In this document: positions 40,957 through 52,735 of the stretch, one piece after another | Layout of the letters: every line of letters starts with the position of its first letter | Position numbering within the stretch: the stretch's first letter is position 1 | Source of the DNA: Eriocheir sinensis | Lineage: Eukaryota > Arthropoda > Malacostraca > Decapoda > Varunidae | DNA length: 64,000 nucleotides | Assembly: GCF_024679095.1 (NCBI RefSeq) | Contig: NW_026110795.1 | Span: 475,591-539,590, forward strand | Reading direction: 5' to 3' | Notes under the pieces: generated by a model | What the model saw: only the letters and a program-made list of their open reading frames with translations | Database searches by the model: none | Told to the model about the DNA's origin: nothing | Translations under genes and position numbers: made by a program

Positions 40957-42884
40957 TGGGGGGAAGAAAGGTGTGACATTCATGTATGGGTGAAAGGGGG
41001 GGTGACGATATGATTGAGCACATGCTACTTGAGTGATGTATATAAGAGAGAAAAGGGGATTATGGTAACAGTTGTGACCGAATGGAATAGGATGTTCGAG
41101 AGGGATGTAAAAAGGTTAAATACATGCAATATTATTTCAGCTGAGGTAATTTTCAAACCAGACAATTGTTGTCATTCAGTAGATCATGTCATCCTTCATC
41201 ATCAGAAATCATTTTCAAGACTCAATTCTGACCTGTCACATTGCGTAGATCTTAATTGTCATTCTTAGTCAGTTGAGGTCATCTTGAAACCAACAATTCT
41301 TGTTTCATAGTTCAATTCTTGTCATTCTTTCTCTTTTTGTTCCTCAGGTATATTTTGCAAATTGATATCATATTTATTTCCATTTATTTAATTTTAAGAG
41401 CAGGCATTAAGGCCAGGTTACCTTATATTTAGTTCAATTAGGTCAGATCAGGTTAGGTTAGATTTAATTTGATTAGGGTAGTTAGTTTTAATTGTGTTCA
41501 ATGAACGTGTAATATGCTTCAGTTATATAATGTGCACTCGCCATTGCCAATGGAGCTTGGGAATAATAGCACATGACTTAGTCATTCACTTTTTTTTATT
41601 GGATTAACCCGCAGCTTGGGTAGATATTACAGCTTGATGTAGCACGTAACAGCTAATACAGCACAACAAATAAGTAATTACTGAGAAATCATATATACAG
41701 GAAGGTAGTTGGTGTGGAAGAGAAATGGCTACTAACTCTGCCCTGTGCACGGGGAGTGTTAAGTGGTGCCACAAAGAGATGCTCAGGGCTGAGAAATGTA
41801 AATCAAGTAGGGGTGCATTACAGGTGCCCAGTTTGTGAAAGAGGGGACAGGAAACAGAGGAAATAGGTAATTGGAACTGTGTGGCAAAGCAGAAGGAGGA
41901 AAGGACCTGCAGAAGCCACTGCCTCAACAGACATTTTGAAATGGTTTGACTATAGTAAGTCTGCTGGTCAACAGAAAAATATTCTTAATGTCGTGCCTGG
42001 CATGGGCACTCCTTAATAATGTTGGTTAATTATACCTCAAAGTAGAATTAATTGTTGATCACTTAAACCAGAGAGTAAAATTAGTAGTTTATTTTCCAAG
42101 TCTTATAAGGCACCGTTATCGCACACAGGGTTATCATCTGCCAAATAATATGGGTAGCGTGACTTTAAGAATATTACTTAAGGTAAATATATTTGTTTAA
42201 AGATTCTATTGATGAATTAAGGGTCAAGGGACAGGATTCAGCCATACAAGACTAAATTGTCGCTCATAACACTTAGAACTCAGTCTAATTATAAACTAAC
42301 ATGTAAACACAAGAAACAAGTAGCACCAACACACAAACAAAACCTATCAAGTGTTCCCACTAACTTGTGGTAAAAAACCTGCTCATTCAGTCTAACACCA
42401 CTCATCAACTTAATTAAGCCTTGACTATAACTACTGAGTGTTTGCACTCCACCGTGGTTACCCCTGATAATGACACACACACCATTTGTCCTTTTCCCTC
42501 TTTCCTCCTCCCACAAAACCCCAGGGCATGCTGGCTTGGGTCCCGACAGCAGTCAGCCAGCCTACCATCAGACAGACTTACTTCGACACCTCTGTATGGG
42601 GCGATACCTCGTATAAGAGTCCTTAAATATAATATTATAGCCTAGGTATATTGAACACTTCTATGTATGTGAGGCCGGTTATGCTATACGAACCAACAAG
42701 TTGGAGAGGATGACATCGAGCCAAGAGTGCAGAATGCTGAGACACATGGGGCATGTGAGATGGACAAGTAGGGTATCAAACTAGGTGATAAGAATGAGTG
42801 GTGTGGAGGTGGTGCCCCTCTTGATCAAAGACGCTGAAGTTAGGGTTGACTGAAGATCTGCTGGGCAGCATGTTGGCAACCCTC
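40957..42884. other. No recognised feature
   Basis: AT-rich sequence. A GGTTAGGTTAG stretch lies at 41451-41461. No exon or element is recognised on either strand. Confidence 0.4.
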
Positions 42885-42995
42885 CGCCACTTGTCAATGG
42901 TTGAAAACTCTCAGCGTCTTGCGGTGGGAGTCGAGTCCTCTGGATCACCACGTACACACGCTGACCACTCGGCCACCGGTGCACCATATGCAATC
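42885..42995 (-). mobile_element. SINE family S head, antisense
   Basis: Reversed: GGTGGCCGAGTGGTCAGCGT with a B-box-like GACTCGACTCCC. Only the tRNA-like head remains. Confidence 0.5.
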
Positions 42996-43269
42996 TGCAG
43001 GTGTAAGCTGATATTAATTATATATTAATAATATTCGCCATATAAATTATAATCAAGAATGCCGAACATGTGGCCATTATGATTTCTTGTTTTGTTCTTA
43101 TGCCTCCGACTGTGAGTTCTACACATTCACATTTGAAAGTAATCTATTACTAACTGCAAGGTCTACATATATGCCTACCTATACTCAGGAAAAGAAGTTT
43201 ATAATAATTTCCTGCCTGACAACTTGACCAGGAATCACTCTGTTGTTTCTCACAGGCTGAACTGGTACT

Positions 43270-43975
43270 TCTTCTGCAGCGATCCACTCAGTAGTTGTGC
43301 AGGAGCATACAAGAAGTCGCAATCTTCATAGTCTTCTTGGGGTCATACTGCAAACTTCCTCCTGACTTATGTAGGCACCTGCACCTTGACTTGAGGATCC
43401 CAAAGGTCCGTTCGACAACGCATCTTGTCCTGTGATGACTTGTTGTAGCGCTCCTCCCCAGGTGTTGTCGGGCGTGCAACTGGGGTCATCAGGAATGGCT
43501 CCAGAGGATACGCAGTGTCTCATGTGAAGTTGAAAATTCATCAATGCATTATTTATCATTATGAAATGCATGAAAACTATCTTAAAAATTATATTAATAT
43601 ATATTGCTGTGGTTGACATTTTTATCTCATGACTGGCCTTTTCACAAAGTACCCGAGTTACTTTATCAATGGCCCTTGATTGGTCATTTCCAACACCGTT
43701 TCCAATAACACCTTGAAAGCTGCCACTCGCAAAAAACCTTAGTGTAGCCAGAACCTGGGTGTGTGTTGGGAGTGCATGTACCCTCCTGGTTCTCCTTTCC
43801 AGGTGGGGGTGCAACTCATCACAGAGCCTGATGATTTCCTGACGGGGAAATCTATACACCTGCAACAGGTGTTCATCACTGACATGTAGTGGGTCGAGTG
43901 GGTCCCGATATCTCCTTTCCCTGCACATTCTGCGATTGAAAATGTATGCCGCAACAAGCTCCATCTGTGAAACAC
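43270..43975 (-). pseudogene. HARBI1-like (PIF/Harbinger) transposase, deleted
   Basis: The minus strand starts MELVAAYIFNRRMCRERRYR and shows YRFPRQEIIRLCDELHPHLE, RRTRRVHALPTHTQVLATLR and FFASGSFQGVIG (43964-43690), the HARBI1 N-terminal domain. The frame then enters unrelated AT-rich sequence (about 43650-43530). The C-terminal part reappears at 43479-43288 (HHRTRCVVERTFGILKSRCR, CLHKSGGSLQY, IATSCMLLHN). The central DDE region carrying the first two Asp residues is missing, so it cannot be active. No terminal repeats were found. Confidence 0.85.
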
Positions 43976-43985
43976 AGAAATAACT

Positions 43986-44380
43986 ACATTACTAGAGAGG
44001 ACTAGAACATACGGTAATTATTTAAGACACATAATTGTAACCTAATTAAATGGCCCTTAAAAGGTAAAGAAATATCAATGTTGCTGTTATCTAAAATAAA
44101 CATTACTAGAGAGGACTACAACATACAGTAATTATTTAAGACACATAATTGTAAGCTAATTAAATGGCCCTTAAAAGGAAAAGAAATATCAATGTTGCTG
44201 TTATCTAAAATAAACATTACTAGAGAGGACTGGAACATATGGTAATTATTTACGACACATAATTGTAAGCTAATTAAATGGCCCTTAAAAGGTAAAGAAA
44301 TATCAATGTTGCGGTAAGCTAATTAAATGGCCCTTAAAAGGAAAAGAAATATCAATGATGCTGTTATCTAAAAATAAATT
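43986..44380. repeat. Tandem array, 114 bp unit, 3.4 copies
   Basis: Units start at 43986, 44100 and 44214 with ACATTACTAGAGAGGACT, and each contains AATTAAATGGCCCTTAAAAG. The last copy is rearranged by a 60 bp internal duplication. Confidence 0.95.
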
Positions 44381-44450
44381 GTGGACGTAAAGCAAATAAC
44401 AATAATAATAAAGAAAGAAATATGTTTAAAAAATATGAGTACAGCTCCCC

Positions 44451-45050
44451 GAGCCAAAGCCTTCTTGGCTACACCTAAATCTCCACAACTAATGCACAAA
44501 CCATGCATGAGTGACATTTATGTGACCCCTGCCACGTTGAAATAAAGCTATACACATGTATGGAGGCTATTACAGCTTCATGGGATAAGAAATACTAATC
44601 CAAGCCACCTGAGCCAAAGCCTTATTGGCTACACCTAAATCTCCACAATTAATGCACAAACCATGCATGAGCGACCTTTATGTGACCCCTGACACGTTGA
44701 AATAAGGCTATACACATGTATGAAGGCTATTACAGGTGCATGGGATAAGAAATATTAATCCAAGCCACCCGAGCCAAAGCCTTATTGGCTACACCTAAAT
44801 CTCCACAACTAATGCACACATCATGCGTGAAAGACGTTCCTGTGAACCTTGCCACGTTGAAATAAAGCTATACACATGTATGGAGGCTATAAGAGCTTCA
44901 TGAGATTAAAAAATATTGATGTATGCCAACCAAGCCACCGCCTAAATCGGCTACACTTAAATCTCCACAACTAACCCACACATCATGCGTAAAAGGCGTT
45001 CCTGTGACTCTTGCCACCTTAATGTAAAGCTATACCTAAGTAGGAGTGCA
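44451..45050. repeat. Tandem array, about 160 bp unit, 3.8 copies
   Basis: Units start at 44451, 44610, 44771 and about 44941 with GAGCCAAAGCC..... TTGGCTACACCTAAATCTCC. The later copies diverge progressively. Confidence 0.95.
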
Positions 45051-46155
45051 AACACGTACCTTATATTGTGTATAGAGGTGGAGATGTGGATGAGGCGGAA
45101 ACACTCCTTTAATGGCGACGGGTTAGGACGGAAACTGGTCGGATCTAGCCCCGCTTCCGAGCAGTCAGGCTGAGGGGCTACCGTCTAGGACGTTTTTTGA
45201 ACATCGCACGGGGCAGCACTTGCTACCACAATGGCGGATTTAGGACCAAATGTTGAGATACGACCGTTTGAGCATCCGCCGCCAGGTTGACTTCGGGCTC
45301 ATAGAGTTTATACTGTTCTGCGCTGTGTCTCAGTGACATGGCAGTGTCCAAATGAAAATCTTGTAGTAAATTCCTGCTTGGGCCGCTCAGGAATTTACTA
45401 CAGTGTTATTGACCGAAGAAGGGTAAGCCACTTCATGCGAAGTTAATATTTTCATAATGGATACTTTTTTTGGTTTCAGAATGCAGTGCAGTAACGGACT
45501 TGGCAAATAGAATGGCGGGGTCGAGGGGGGGGCAAAGCCCACCTGTTAAGGGAGTTTAGGAGGGCAAAGCCCAGCCATTAGGAAGGTTAAGTTAGGTTAG
45601 GTTAGTATAAACCATAGACTTCACAATCTCTTGACGGGAAACGGGGCGCGGGGCCGATTCGCAGGGGGCCGATTTTCAAAAATTTAAAATTTAAATATTT
45701 TCAAAACCAAAGCAGCTAGCGACCTGAAACTAAAACAGGCACCTCCCTTAGGCATATATGAGTCTCCATGAGCAGCGGTATCAAAAAATTCAAAGTCGTT
45801 CCCTAATAAAATCCCGATTAATTGTTTTTTATATAAGTATAACAAAACTTAAAAAGGCTATAAAATCTTCAGATTTTACGCTAGATGCACAAACATCACC
45901 AAATGCAGAGATAATCACTTATATTTTCAGAATCAATAGCAATATTTAGCATATCTTATAAGTTTTTGCCCGAAATAGCTACTTATTTTTTTTTATTTAG
46001 TGCAATTTTTTACGTAAGTTTTTAACATCTAATAAATCACTTAATTTTCACATTAGAAACTTAATACTTGAGGAAAGCATGCAGAAACATCTTAATTTTA
46101 CTCAACAAAAGCAAAATATTCATTTTTCTATATACAATCACAACTTATTTTGGTT
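45051..46155. other. No gene recognised; one short stem-loop
   Basis: 45362-45403 forms a hairpin (TGTAGTAAATTCCTG, an 11-base loop, CAGGAATTTACTACA). GGTTAGGTTAG occurs at 45594-45604. Otherwise nothing is recognised. Confidence 0.4.
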
Positions 46156-46159
46156 GAAT

Positions 46160-47090
46160 TCCGATGTCACTATTGCCGCAGCACGTCTTGCCGGCTATCT
46201 GGCCCTCGTCCCTGAACAATCACTTTAGCCTTTTGGCCTATGACTTGTGGGCCCCGGTCAGTTTCCTGGACTTGTACACGTCCCTGTTCCTCGCCGTCTC
46301 CTTCCTGCCCTCCTCGATACTGCTCTCTTCCTGCCGGTCGGCTGCTTCAAGGCCTTGTTCTTCCTCGCTTCTGAGGTCACGTCCTTGGAGAAATTAGCAC
46401 CGAAACAGTTGAAGAGGGACCTGCTGATGCGGCAAGATGGTGTTGGCCAGGTTGTGCCCTCCTGGCACCTGTACCCCTGCAAGGTCGGGTCTGAGGCCGC
46501 CAGGAACTCCAGGAGGTGCCTGAACCGTCCCTGTGGCGCATGGCAAGGAGAGGAACCTCAACCTGCGCTCCTTCTTGTCCTCCCTGCACATCAGGGAGTC
46601 CCACAGCGACATCCGAAGGACGCCATGTGGGCCATTGGGAGAGATGGCCGCCTTCAGGACCGCCGGCCTGTCTCCAGCTCTCCCCTGTCGACCAGCTCGA
46701 CCAGGGCGTCGAACATCACAGAGGGCGGGTCGCCCTCTCGAGCTCCACGGTAATCTTCATCTCCTCCTGCTGGGCAAGCTCCTGCTTGCAGCACTCGGCC
46801 ACAGAGGAGTTGGCCTGGACCTTCCTGGCCAGGTAGCCGGCGTAGTTGCCGACCGCGGCGAGAGCAACTCGTCCGTCGGCGGGTCCGGCTGGTCGTCGGC
46901 CAGCTCCCTGGCAAGCTGGGCCAAGATCACCTCGTCCTCCTTCTCTTCTGCCTTGGCCGGTCCAGGTCGGCCTGCACGTCCCCCGGGAAGAACCCGACGA
47001 GCTTCAGCAAATGCAGGCGCTGGGCCAACCTGTTGCTCACCATGAAGTTCTGCACGCTCGTCCAGTAGTTGGCGCCATGGCATGGCGGCG
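46160..47090 (-). pseudogene. GC-rich degenerate coding block, possibly P-element/THAP9-like transposase
   Basis: GC content is far above the flanks. The minus strand shows coding-like pieces in different frames: NYWTSVQNFMVSNRLAQRLH then LLKLVGFFPGDVQADL (47075-46960), AGYLARKVQ with SVAECCKQEL (about 46840-46780), FDALVELVDRGEL (about 46710), and NCFGANFSKDVTSEARKNKA (about 46410-46350). The GY..RK plus C..C arrangement and the VDRG stretch recall the C-terminal region of P-element/THAP9-type transposases. Several frameshifts are needed, so the call is tentative; a foreign or contaminant origin of the GC-rich block is an alternative. Confidence 0.3.
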
Positions 47091-47099
47091 CCTCATATC

Positions 47100-47805
47100 T
47101 TGTGTCTCCTCCGTCACTTCCACTCGATCCACTGCCTTCTGTGTCTTCTTGTATCGTCCTCTGGATCCTTGCAGTTGTGGGGAAAGGTACAGACGATGAA
47201 TAACTGTAGGTCCTTTACTTGGAGGGTAAACAGAGGCAGGACAGCGATAATCCTTTACAGAGGAAGTGCAGCTGACTGCGTGCCTAAGGCGAGTTAGGCG
47301 ACGCGGGAACTGAGCTGAGTTGCCATGTAGGCACTAACTAAACGTACATTTCTTGTTTCCTAATACGTAAAACTGTGGACTTCACTATCCTACAGTTATC
47401 ATTCATTTTACGTAAAGATTTCAACCTAAAGTTACGCAAATTTGCCATTTTTTACACAACGTTTTCAAAGTGCACGCATGGTGCTATTTTATATAAGTTA
47501 CCTTGAATCCTCGACCAAATCACTCTAGAGACACTCCTGCCTGCTTGTATGCACTAAAACTTGAAGATTTCGTCCTGTTTCCACTTAAATTCGGAGTAAG
47601 AACGCAGAGTGTGTTTGAGTTGTCGCAGTGAAAGTCGCCATAACAATCGGCCCCTTACGCGAAGCCAGCGCGCCAAGACTGAAGAGATTTCCCGTCAACT
47701 AGTTGTGAAGTCTATGTATAAACATTCAGCATGCGGTGTGGGCCGGCAGAAATACGCAGCGCGGAATAGAACGGGGATGGGTCCACTACGCTGGTCAGTG
47801 ATAAC
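47100..47805. other. No recognised feature
   Basis: Neither strand has a recognisable exon or repeat. Confidence 0.35.
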
Positions 47806-47809
47806 GGGT

Positions 47810-48530
47810 GGGGTGGGGCAGTGGTGTAGGCCTAATGGCCTACACAGGGCAGCTCCAGATTCCCCCCCACTACCACCTGTCATTCTCGTCCATGTAGCTA
47901 TCAAGTCTACTCTTAAAACAAGCTATCGTCCCTGCACTCACTGTCATTGCTGAGTCTATTCCATTCCCCCACCGCCATATTACTAAACCAATGTCTGCCT
48001 ATTTCCCTCTTAAATCTATCCTTTTCTAATTTAAATCCATTACTGCATGTTCTATCCTGCTGGCTAATTCTCAGTACTTTACTTATATTGCCTCTGTTGT
48101 AATCCTTGACCCATTTGAATACTTCTATCAGATCTCCCCGCACTCTTCGTCTTTCTAGAGAACGTAAGTTGAGATGTTTCAGCCTATCTTGATATGGGAG
48201 GTTCCTAAGCCCCTGAATCATCTTGGTCATCCTCCTCTGAACTGATTCTAGCAAGTTGATGTCCATTCTGTAGTGTGGGCACCTAAACTGGACAGCATAA
48301 TCTACGTAAGTGTGGCCTAACTAACACTAAATATAGTCTGGGGATGACCTCTGCACTTTTTTGGTTACCTTCCTGTTAATAAAGCCTAATACCCTGTTAG
48401 CCCTATCCCTCACACTAATACATTGCTTCATTAGTTTTAGGTCAGAGTTCACTAACACTCCCAAATTCCTTTCACACACTGCTCTACCTATCACTGTGGA
48501 GTCTAAACCAGTGCTGTCCAAAGTTTTTCG
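47810..48530 (-). mobile_element. CR1-type LINE 3-prime part, antisense
   Basis: The minus strand reads VIGRAVCERNLGVLVNSDLK, RDRANRVLGFINRKV (48480-48360), then DINLLESVQRRMTKMIQGLR, LRSLERRRVRGDLIEVFKWV and GRHWFSNMAVGEWNRLS (48260-47930). It is the same family as 26652-28037 and is 5-prime truncated near 48530 with a frameshift near 48320. Confidence 0.85.
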
Positions 48531-48704
48531 CCTATTGTATCCTTTATTACCTTCTCCTACTGTTACCTACCCCCCATGGCTGATTAAACTCATTTATACT
48601 AGTATATTACCTATATTTATATTATATTTAGGTACACATACATTACTTTCCTTCCTAGGTACCCGTCCCTCCCTCTCTCTTTTCCTTCATAGAACATGGG
48701 ACGT

Positions 48705-49578
48705 TTCTGCTGTGTGTGTGTATTTACCTAGTTGTAGTTTTACAGGGCTTTACTAGTTGTAGTTTTACGCTCGTGTGGTCCCGTCTCCGTATCTGTATTT
48801 GTCCAACTTTTCTTTAAAGTTTTGCACATTCTTCACCGATACTACATCCTTAACTAGTCTGTTCCAGACCTCTATATTTCTTTGCGGGAAGCTATATTTC
48901 TTTATGTCTCAAGCATCTTCCCTTCCTCATTTTTTTACAGTGTCCTCACGTGTTGCTGGTGCTTATTCCTTCTATTAGTAATAACTCCTCATTATCTACC
49001 TCTTTCATTTTAATCAATAATTTATTAATTTGTATTAGGTCTCCCCTTTTTCTTCTTTCTTCCAATGTTGGTAGGTCCATTTCCTTTAACCTTTCTTCAT
49101 GGAACCATTTTGTTGCCATCCTTTGTATTCTTTCTAGTTTTTTTTTGTGTGTTTCTTCTTATGGGGAGACCACACCGCTTCCGCATATTCCAATTTTGGT
49201 CTAATCATAGTGGTTATAAACTTTTTCATCGTATCCTTATCCATGTAGTGGAATGCACATCCTATATTTCTTACCATTCTATACGTATCACAGTATATCC
49301 TATTAACATGACTCTCAGGCTGTTGATTATCCTGCATTGTCACTCCCAGATCTCTCGCTTTTTGAACTTTCTTTAATATTTCTCCGTCTCCCTTCACTCC
49401 TTCCCATTTCAATTACATGACATTTCTTCACACTGAACTCCATCTCCATTCCCAAATCTTGTTCAGGTCACCTTGCAGAATTTCAGTCTTTACTGTTTCT
49501 TATATGTCTCAGCAGTTTCGCATTGTCTGCAAACAGGTTCATGTAACTGTTTACCCTCTCTGGCATTTAATTTATATA
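48705..49578 (-). mobile_element. Family D LINE copy 6, 3-prime half, antisense
   Basis: From 49578 the minus strand reads ERVNSYMNLFADNAKLLRHI (motif C with FADN, the second catalytic Asp replaced), KARDLGVTMQDNQQPESHVN, RPKLEYAEAVWSPHKKK and a broken C-terminus, ending near 48720 in the family tail (reverse AACTAGGTAAATACACACAC). The other half lies at 50435-51480. Confidence 0.85.
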
Positions 49579-49580
49579 TA

Positions 49581-50432
49581 CAGTAAACCCCGCTTAAGTC
49601 AGACCCGAATAAGCCGGATATCGGATAAGTCGGACACTTTCAGGATCTTTTATTTTTTATTTTTTTTACGTTCTATCCCTACTGCACCGGTAGGCATTTT
49701 TTGCCCTTTGATTGAGTAATTTTAAGCCACTCGGCTTATATACTGGCTAAAATACCCTTGGGCTGCGTTTGAGAGAGCGACTCGGGGTGCACGGACCGAT
49801 CTGTGTGCTCTCAAACACCGCAGCCAGATTCTAACCCGGACTGCTCGCTGCAGCCCAGTTGGTAGAGGTGGAGCGCCTCCGTGCTGTGATGACGCCTGTT
49901 TTTTTTTTCACAGCGATTAACTGAAAAATGAAGTCTGTGAAACAAAACAAACAAAAAAAAAAATTACACTTTATATGAGTCTCCCCTATACTTCACCCAA
50001 ATTTCATGAAATTCACAGAATGTCATATATTTATAGAAACAAATAAACGCTGATAGCTCTTACATGGTCCAAGTCATTTGAGAAGTTGTCCCAGACGTTG
50101 GAGATGCGAAACGGGCGCTGAGCTGGCAGTGCCGGCGCCAAGATCAGTGTTTACACAGCTAGCAAGCGCGTGGCAGTGTCTCCCTCAGCTTTCGCTTGCT
50201 CTGTATCCCTTATTGTTGCCTTTGTAATTCTACTATGGCTTCTAAGGGCAAGGCTGTGTCTTCCACATCAGTTAGAAAGCTGAAGATGCTGTCTGTGGCA
50301 GACAAGACAAGTTATACAAGACCATGAGAGAGGTGTGAGCCGTGCCGAGCTCATGGTGCGGTACGTGTCTGTGTGTATGTGTACGCCGCCTTATCCCCAT
50401 GGCAATTGGTCCGACTTATGCGGGGTATACTG
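49581..50432 (+). mobile_element. pogo/Tigger-like transposon, internally deleted, inside family D LINE
   Basis: Terminal repeats CAGTAAACCCCGCTTAAGTC at the left and, reversed, CAGTATACCCCGCATAAGTC at the right are flanked by TA (49579-49580, 50433-50434). At 50235 MASKGKAVSSTSVRKLKMLS then VADK opens a CENP-B/psq-type DNA-binding domain that soon frameshifts. There is no DDE domain, so it is non-autonomous. It carries its own SINE insertion. Confidence 0.8.
49650..49890 (-). mobile_element. SINE-like repeat inside the pogo-like element
   Basis: Reversed, it has a tRNA-like head with B-box-like GGGTTAGAATC (about 49830), an AGCCGAGTGGCTTAAAATTA-type body word, a CTACCGGTGCAGTAGG-like 3-prime region and an ACGTAAAAAAA tail (49655-49670), which resembles the tail of family S. 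Confidence 0.55.
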
Positions 50433-50434
50433 TA

Positions 50435-51480
50435 CTAGGAAAAGTATTCATGCCAATACCGATCCTGAGGCACTCCACTATATATAGTTCTCCATTCAGA
50501 TTTCTTGTCCTTTACCACTGTTCTCATCTCTCTTCCCCTTAAATAACTAGCTTCCATAGTAGTCTTGTATGTGGAACTTTGTCAAAAGCCTTCTTCAGGT
50601 CCAAATACACGCAATCAACCCATCCGTCCCTCTCCTGTATTATGTCTGTCACTGTTTTTCTGTGATTATATTATGCTCTTCTAGAAATTTTGTCCATTGT
50701 TTCTTTATCACTTTCTCACATATTTTACATACTACACTGGTCAATGATACTGGTCTGTAGTTCAGGGGTTCTTCCTTATTCTCGCTTTTATATATAGGGA
50801 CCACCTCAACCCTCCGCCACTCCTTTGGTATTTTACCAGTTGTTATTGAGCTTTTTATAATATCATATACCGGTCCAACCAGCTGATTTCTGCATTCTTT
50901 CAATATATAACCTGAGACTCCATCCGGTCCTACTGCTTTCCTCTCTTCCAGCTCCTCCATTTTTTATATATCTCGTCTCTAGTCACCATGACTTCATCCA
51001 TATGAACATTTATCTTGTTATTGTGTGGTTCACTGAATTGTGATTCTTTAGTAAAAACTTGCTAGAACCTTTTATTTAGCAGTTTGGTGATGTCTTTAGG
51101 ATCTTCGATTATCTTATTTCCATCATTCAATCTTTCTATGAATCTATAAAACAATTTAGGTTCTTACTGTGCTTTTCGACAATATCCTTTTCATATCCTT
51201 TCTCCTTTCCTCTCCTTACTTTAATATATTCATTTCTTGCTATCTTAGAATCTTCTTTACTCCTTTGATTCTTATTTCTTTTCAATCTCTTCCACGTTTT
51301 ATCTCTTTTTTTTCCTTTGCCTTTGCACATCTTGCATTAAACCAATCCTGTTTTTTTCCTTTTTCTTTAGGTTTATACTCTGGTACATGTTTCATAAGTC
51401 CTGATTCATACGCCTCCATAAAAAAAATATCATACTTTTCATGCGCCTATGTTGTTCCCTATTTACCAAAAGCTCTTTCA
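50435..51480 (-). mobile_element. Family D LINE copy 6, 5-prime half, antisense
   Basis: From 51480 the minus strand holds the Lys-rich linker (KRDKTWKRLKRNKNQ, 51310), then KAVGPDGVSGYILKECRNQL, WRRVEVVPIYKSENKEEPLN, YRPVSLTSVVCKICEKVIKK (50940-50690), a shifted VYLDLKKAFDKV (about 50600) and a broken GVPQ box near 50470. It continues beyond the pogo insertion at 49578. Inactive. Confidence 0.85.
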
Positions 51481-51484
51481 TAAG

Positions 51485-51810
51485 TTGAAAATGTCAAAAC
51501 CTTGCTTTTTCTAATTCTTCCCAGGACTTCTGGCACCTAGCCAAAAATATCTCCTCCAATTTCACTTCTTCATCTTTCCCTCCTCTCCTTAACCCTGACG
51601 GTAGCACCACCATCTCATCTATCTCTAAGGCTGAACTCTTCTCTCAAACTTTCTGTAAAAACTCAACTCTGGACGATTCTGGGCATATTCCTCCTACTCG
51701 TCCCCCCTCTGACTCCTTTATGCCTGTTATTAAGATTCTTTAGAATGATGTTTTCTATGCCCTTAACTCTCAAAAGGCTTATGGACCTGATGGAGTGCCT
51801 CCTATTGTCC
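51485..51810 (+). mobile_element. Family C LINE fragment
   Basis: Reads [59 protein letters not shown], a TAG, NDVFYAL and [13 protein letters not shown]. It ends at a TTAA where another element begins. Confidence 0.85.
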
Positions 51811-52230
51811 TTAACCCTTTCCTAGCTAAGCGATCGCAACGAGACTATACCCCCAGGCGCACTCGGGCACCCCAGCGGGGGAAGGGGATCTCTTTTAACC
51901 ACTGTATCTCAAAAACTATTCAGTGGAGGCCAAGATCTATAAGATTAGGCTATGTAAACCTCTTCTGCGAACGTACAGGCACATTCAGGGGGCGTTTTTT
52001 GCTATGAGTGCGACTGGCGCTCACAACGAGCTTTTAGCATCACCAGCAAGTGGCACTAGTGCTCGCTCTTTTAACCTCTATATCTCAATAAAACTATTCA
52101 TCACAGCTGAAAAACAAAAACACCACTGGAAAGAGGAGGCCAAGATGTATAAGATTCGGTAATGTAAGCCTCTCCTGCGAACATACAGGCACGTTCAGGG
52201 GGTGTTGCCTGTGAAGACGTACATTTATGC
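51811..52230 (+). mobile_element. TTAA element left end (piggyBac-like MITE fragment)
   Basis: TTAACCCTTTCCTAGC begins exactly inside the family C reading frame at a native CTTAAA site. An internal 130 bp segment (AACCTCTATATCTCAATAAA; CCAAGATGTATAAGATTCGG) repeats at about 51895-51985 and 52070-52160. No right end or LINE continuation is found, so it is truncated. Confidence 0.5.
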
Positions 52231-52355
52231 GTGCGCGACGGTAAACCATGTTGAGGCAACTACTGAGTAGATCTCTTGATGATGGGGTGCTGGAAGGGCA
52301 GTATTGCCAACTGCAAAATTTACAACTATTTGGTCAAAATATCAGTACAGTACCT

Positions 52356-52735
52356 GTGTGCCCGTCTTGGCAGCACAGTGCCTGGGTGCCCGTCTTGGCA
52401 GCACAGTGCCTGTGTGCCCGTCTTGGCAGCACAGTGCCTGGGTGCCCGTCTTGGCAACACAGTGCCTGGGTGCCCGTCTTGGCAGCACAGTGCCTGGGTG
52501 CCCGTCTTGGCAGCACAGTGCCTGTGTGCCCGTCTTGGCAGCACAGTGCCTGGGTGCCCGTCTTGGCAACACAGTGCCTGGGTGCCCGTCTTGGCAACAC
52601 AGTGCCTGTGTGCCCGTCTTGGCAGCACAGTGCCTGGGTGCCCGTCTTGGCAGCACAGTGCCTGTGTGCCCGTCTTGGCAGCACAGTGCCTGGGTGCCCG
52701 TCTTGGCAGCACAGTGCCTGTGTGCCCGTCTTAAC
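52356..52735. repeat. 28 bp minisatellite, about 13 copies
   Basis: Unit CCTGTGTGCCCGTCTTGGCA + GCACAGTG, alternating CCTGTGTG and CCTGGGTG versions. Because 28 is not a multiple of 3 and the unit lacks stops, several frames stay open on both strands. I do not regard any of them as genes. Confidence 0.97.

Noticed and set aside
43986..45050. CRISPR-like array
   Set aside because: Units are 114-160 bp direct tandem copies without unique spacers, in a eukaryotic context.
45588..45606. TTAGG-like repeat as interstitial telomere (also 41451)
   Set aside because: Only two to three units; too short to distinguish from chance.
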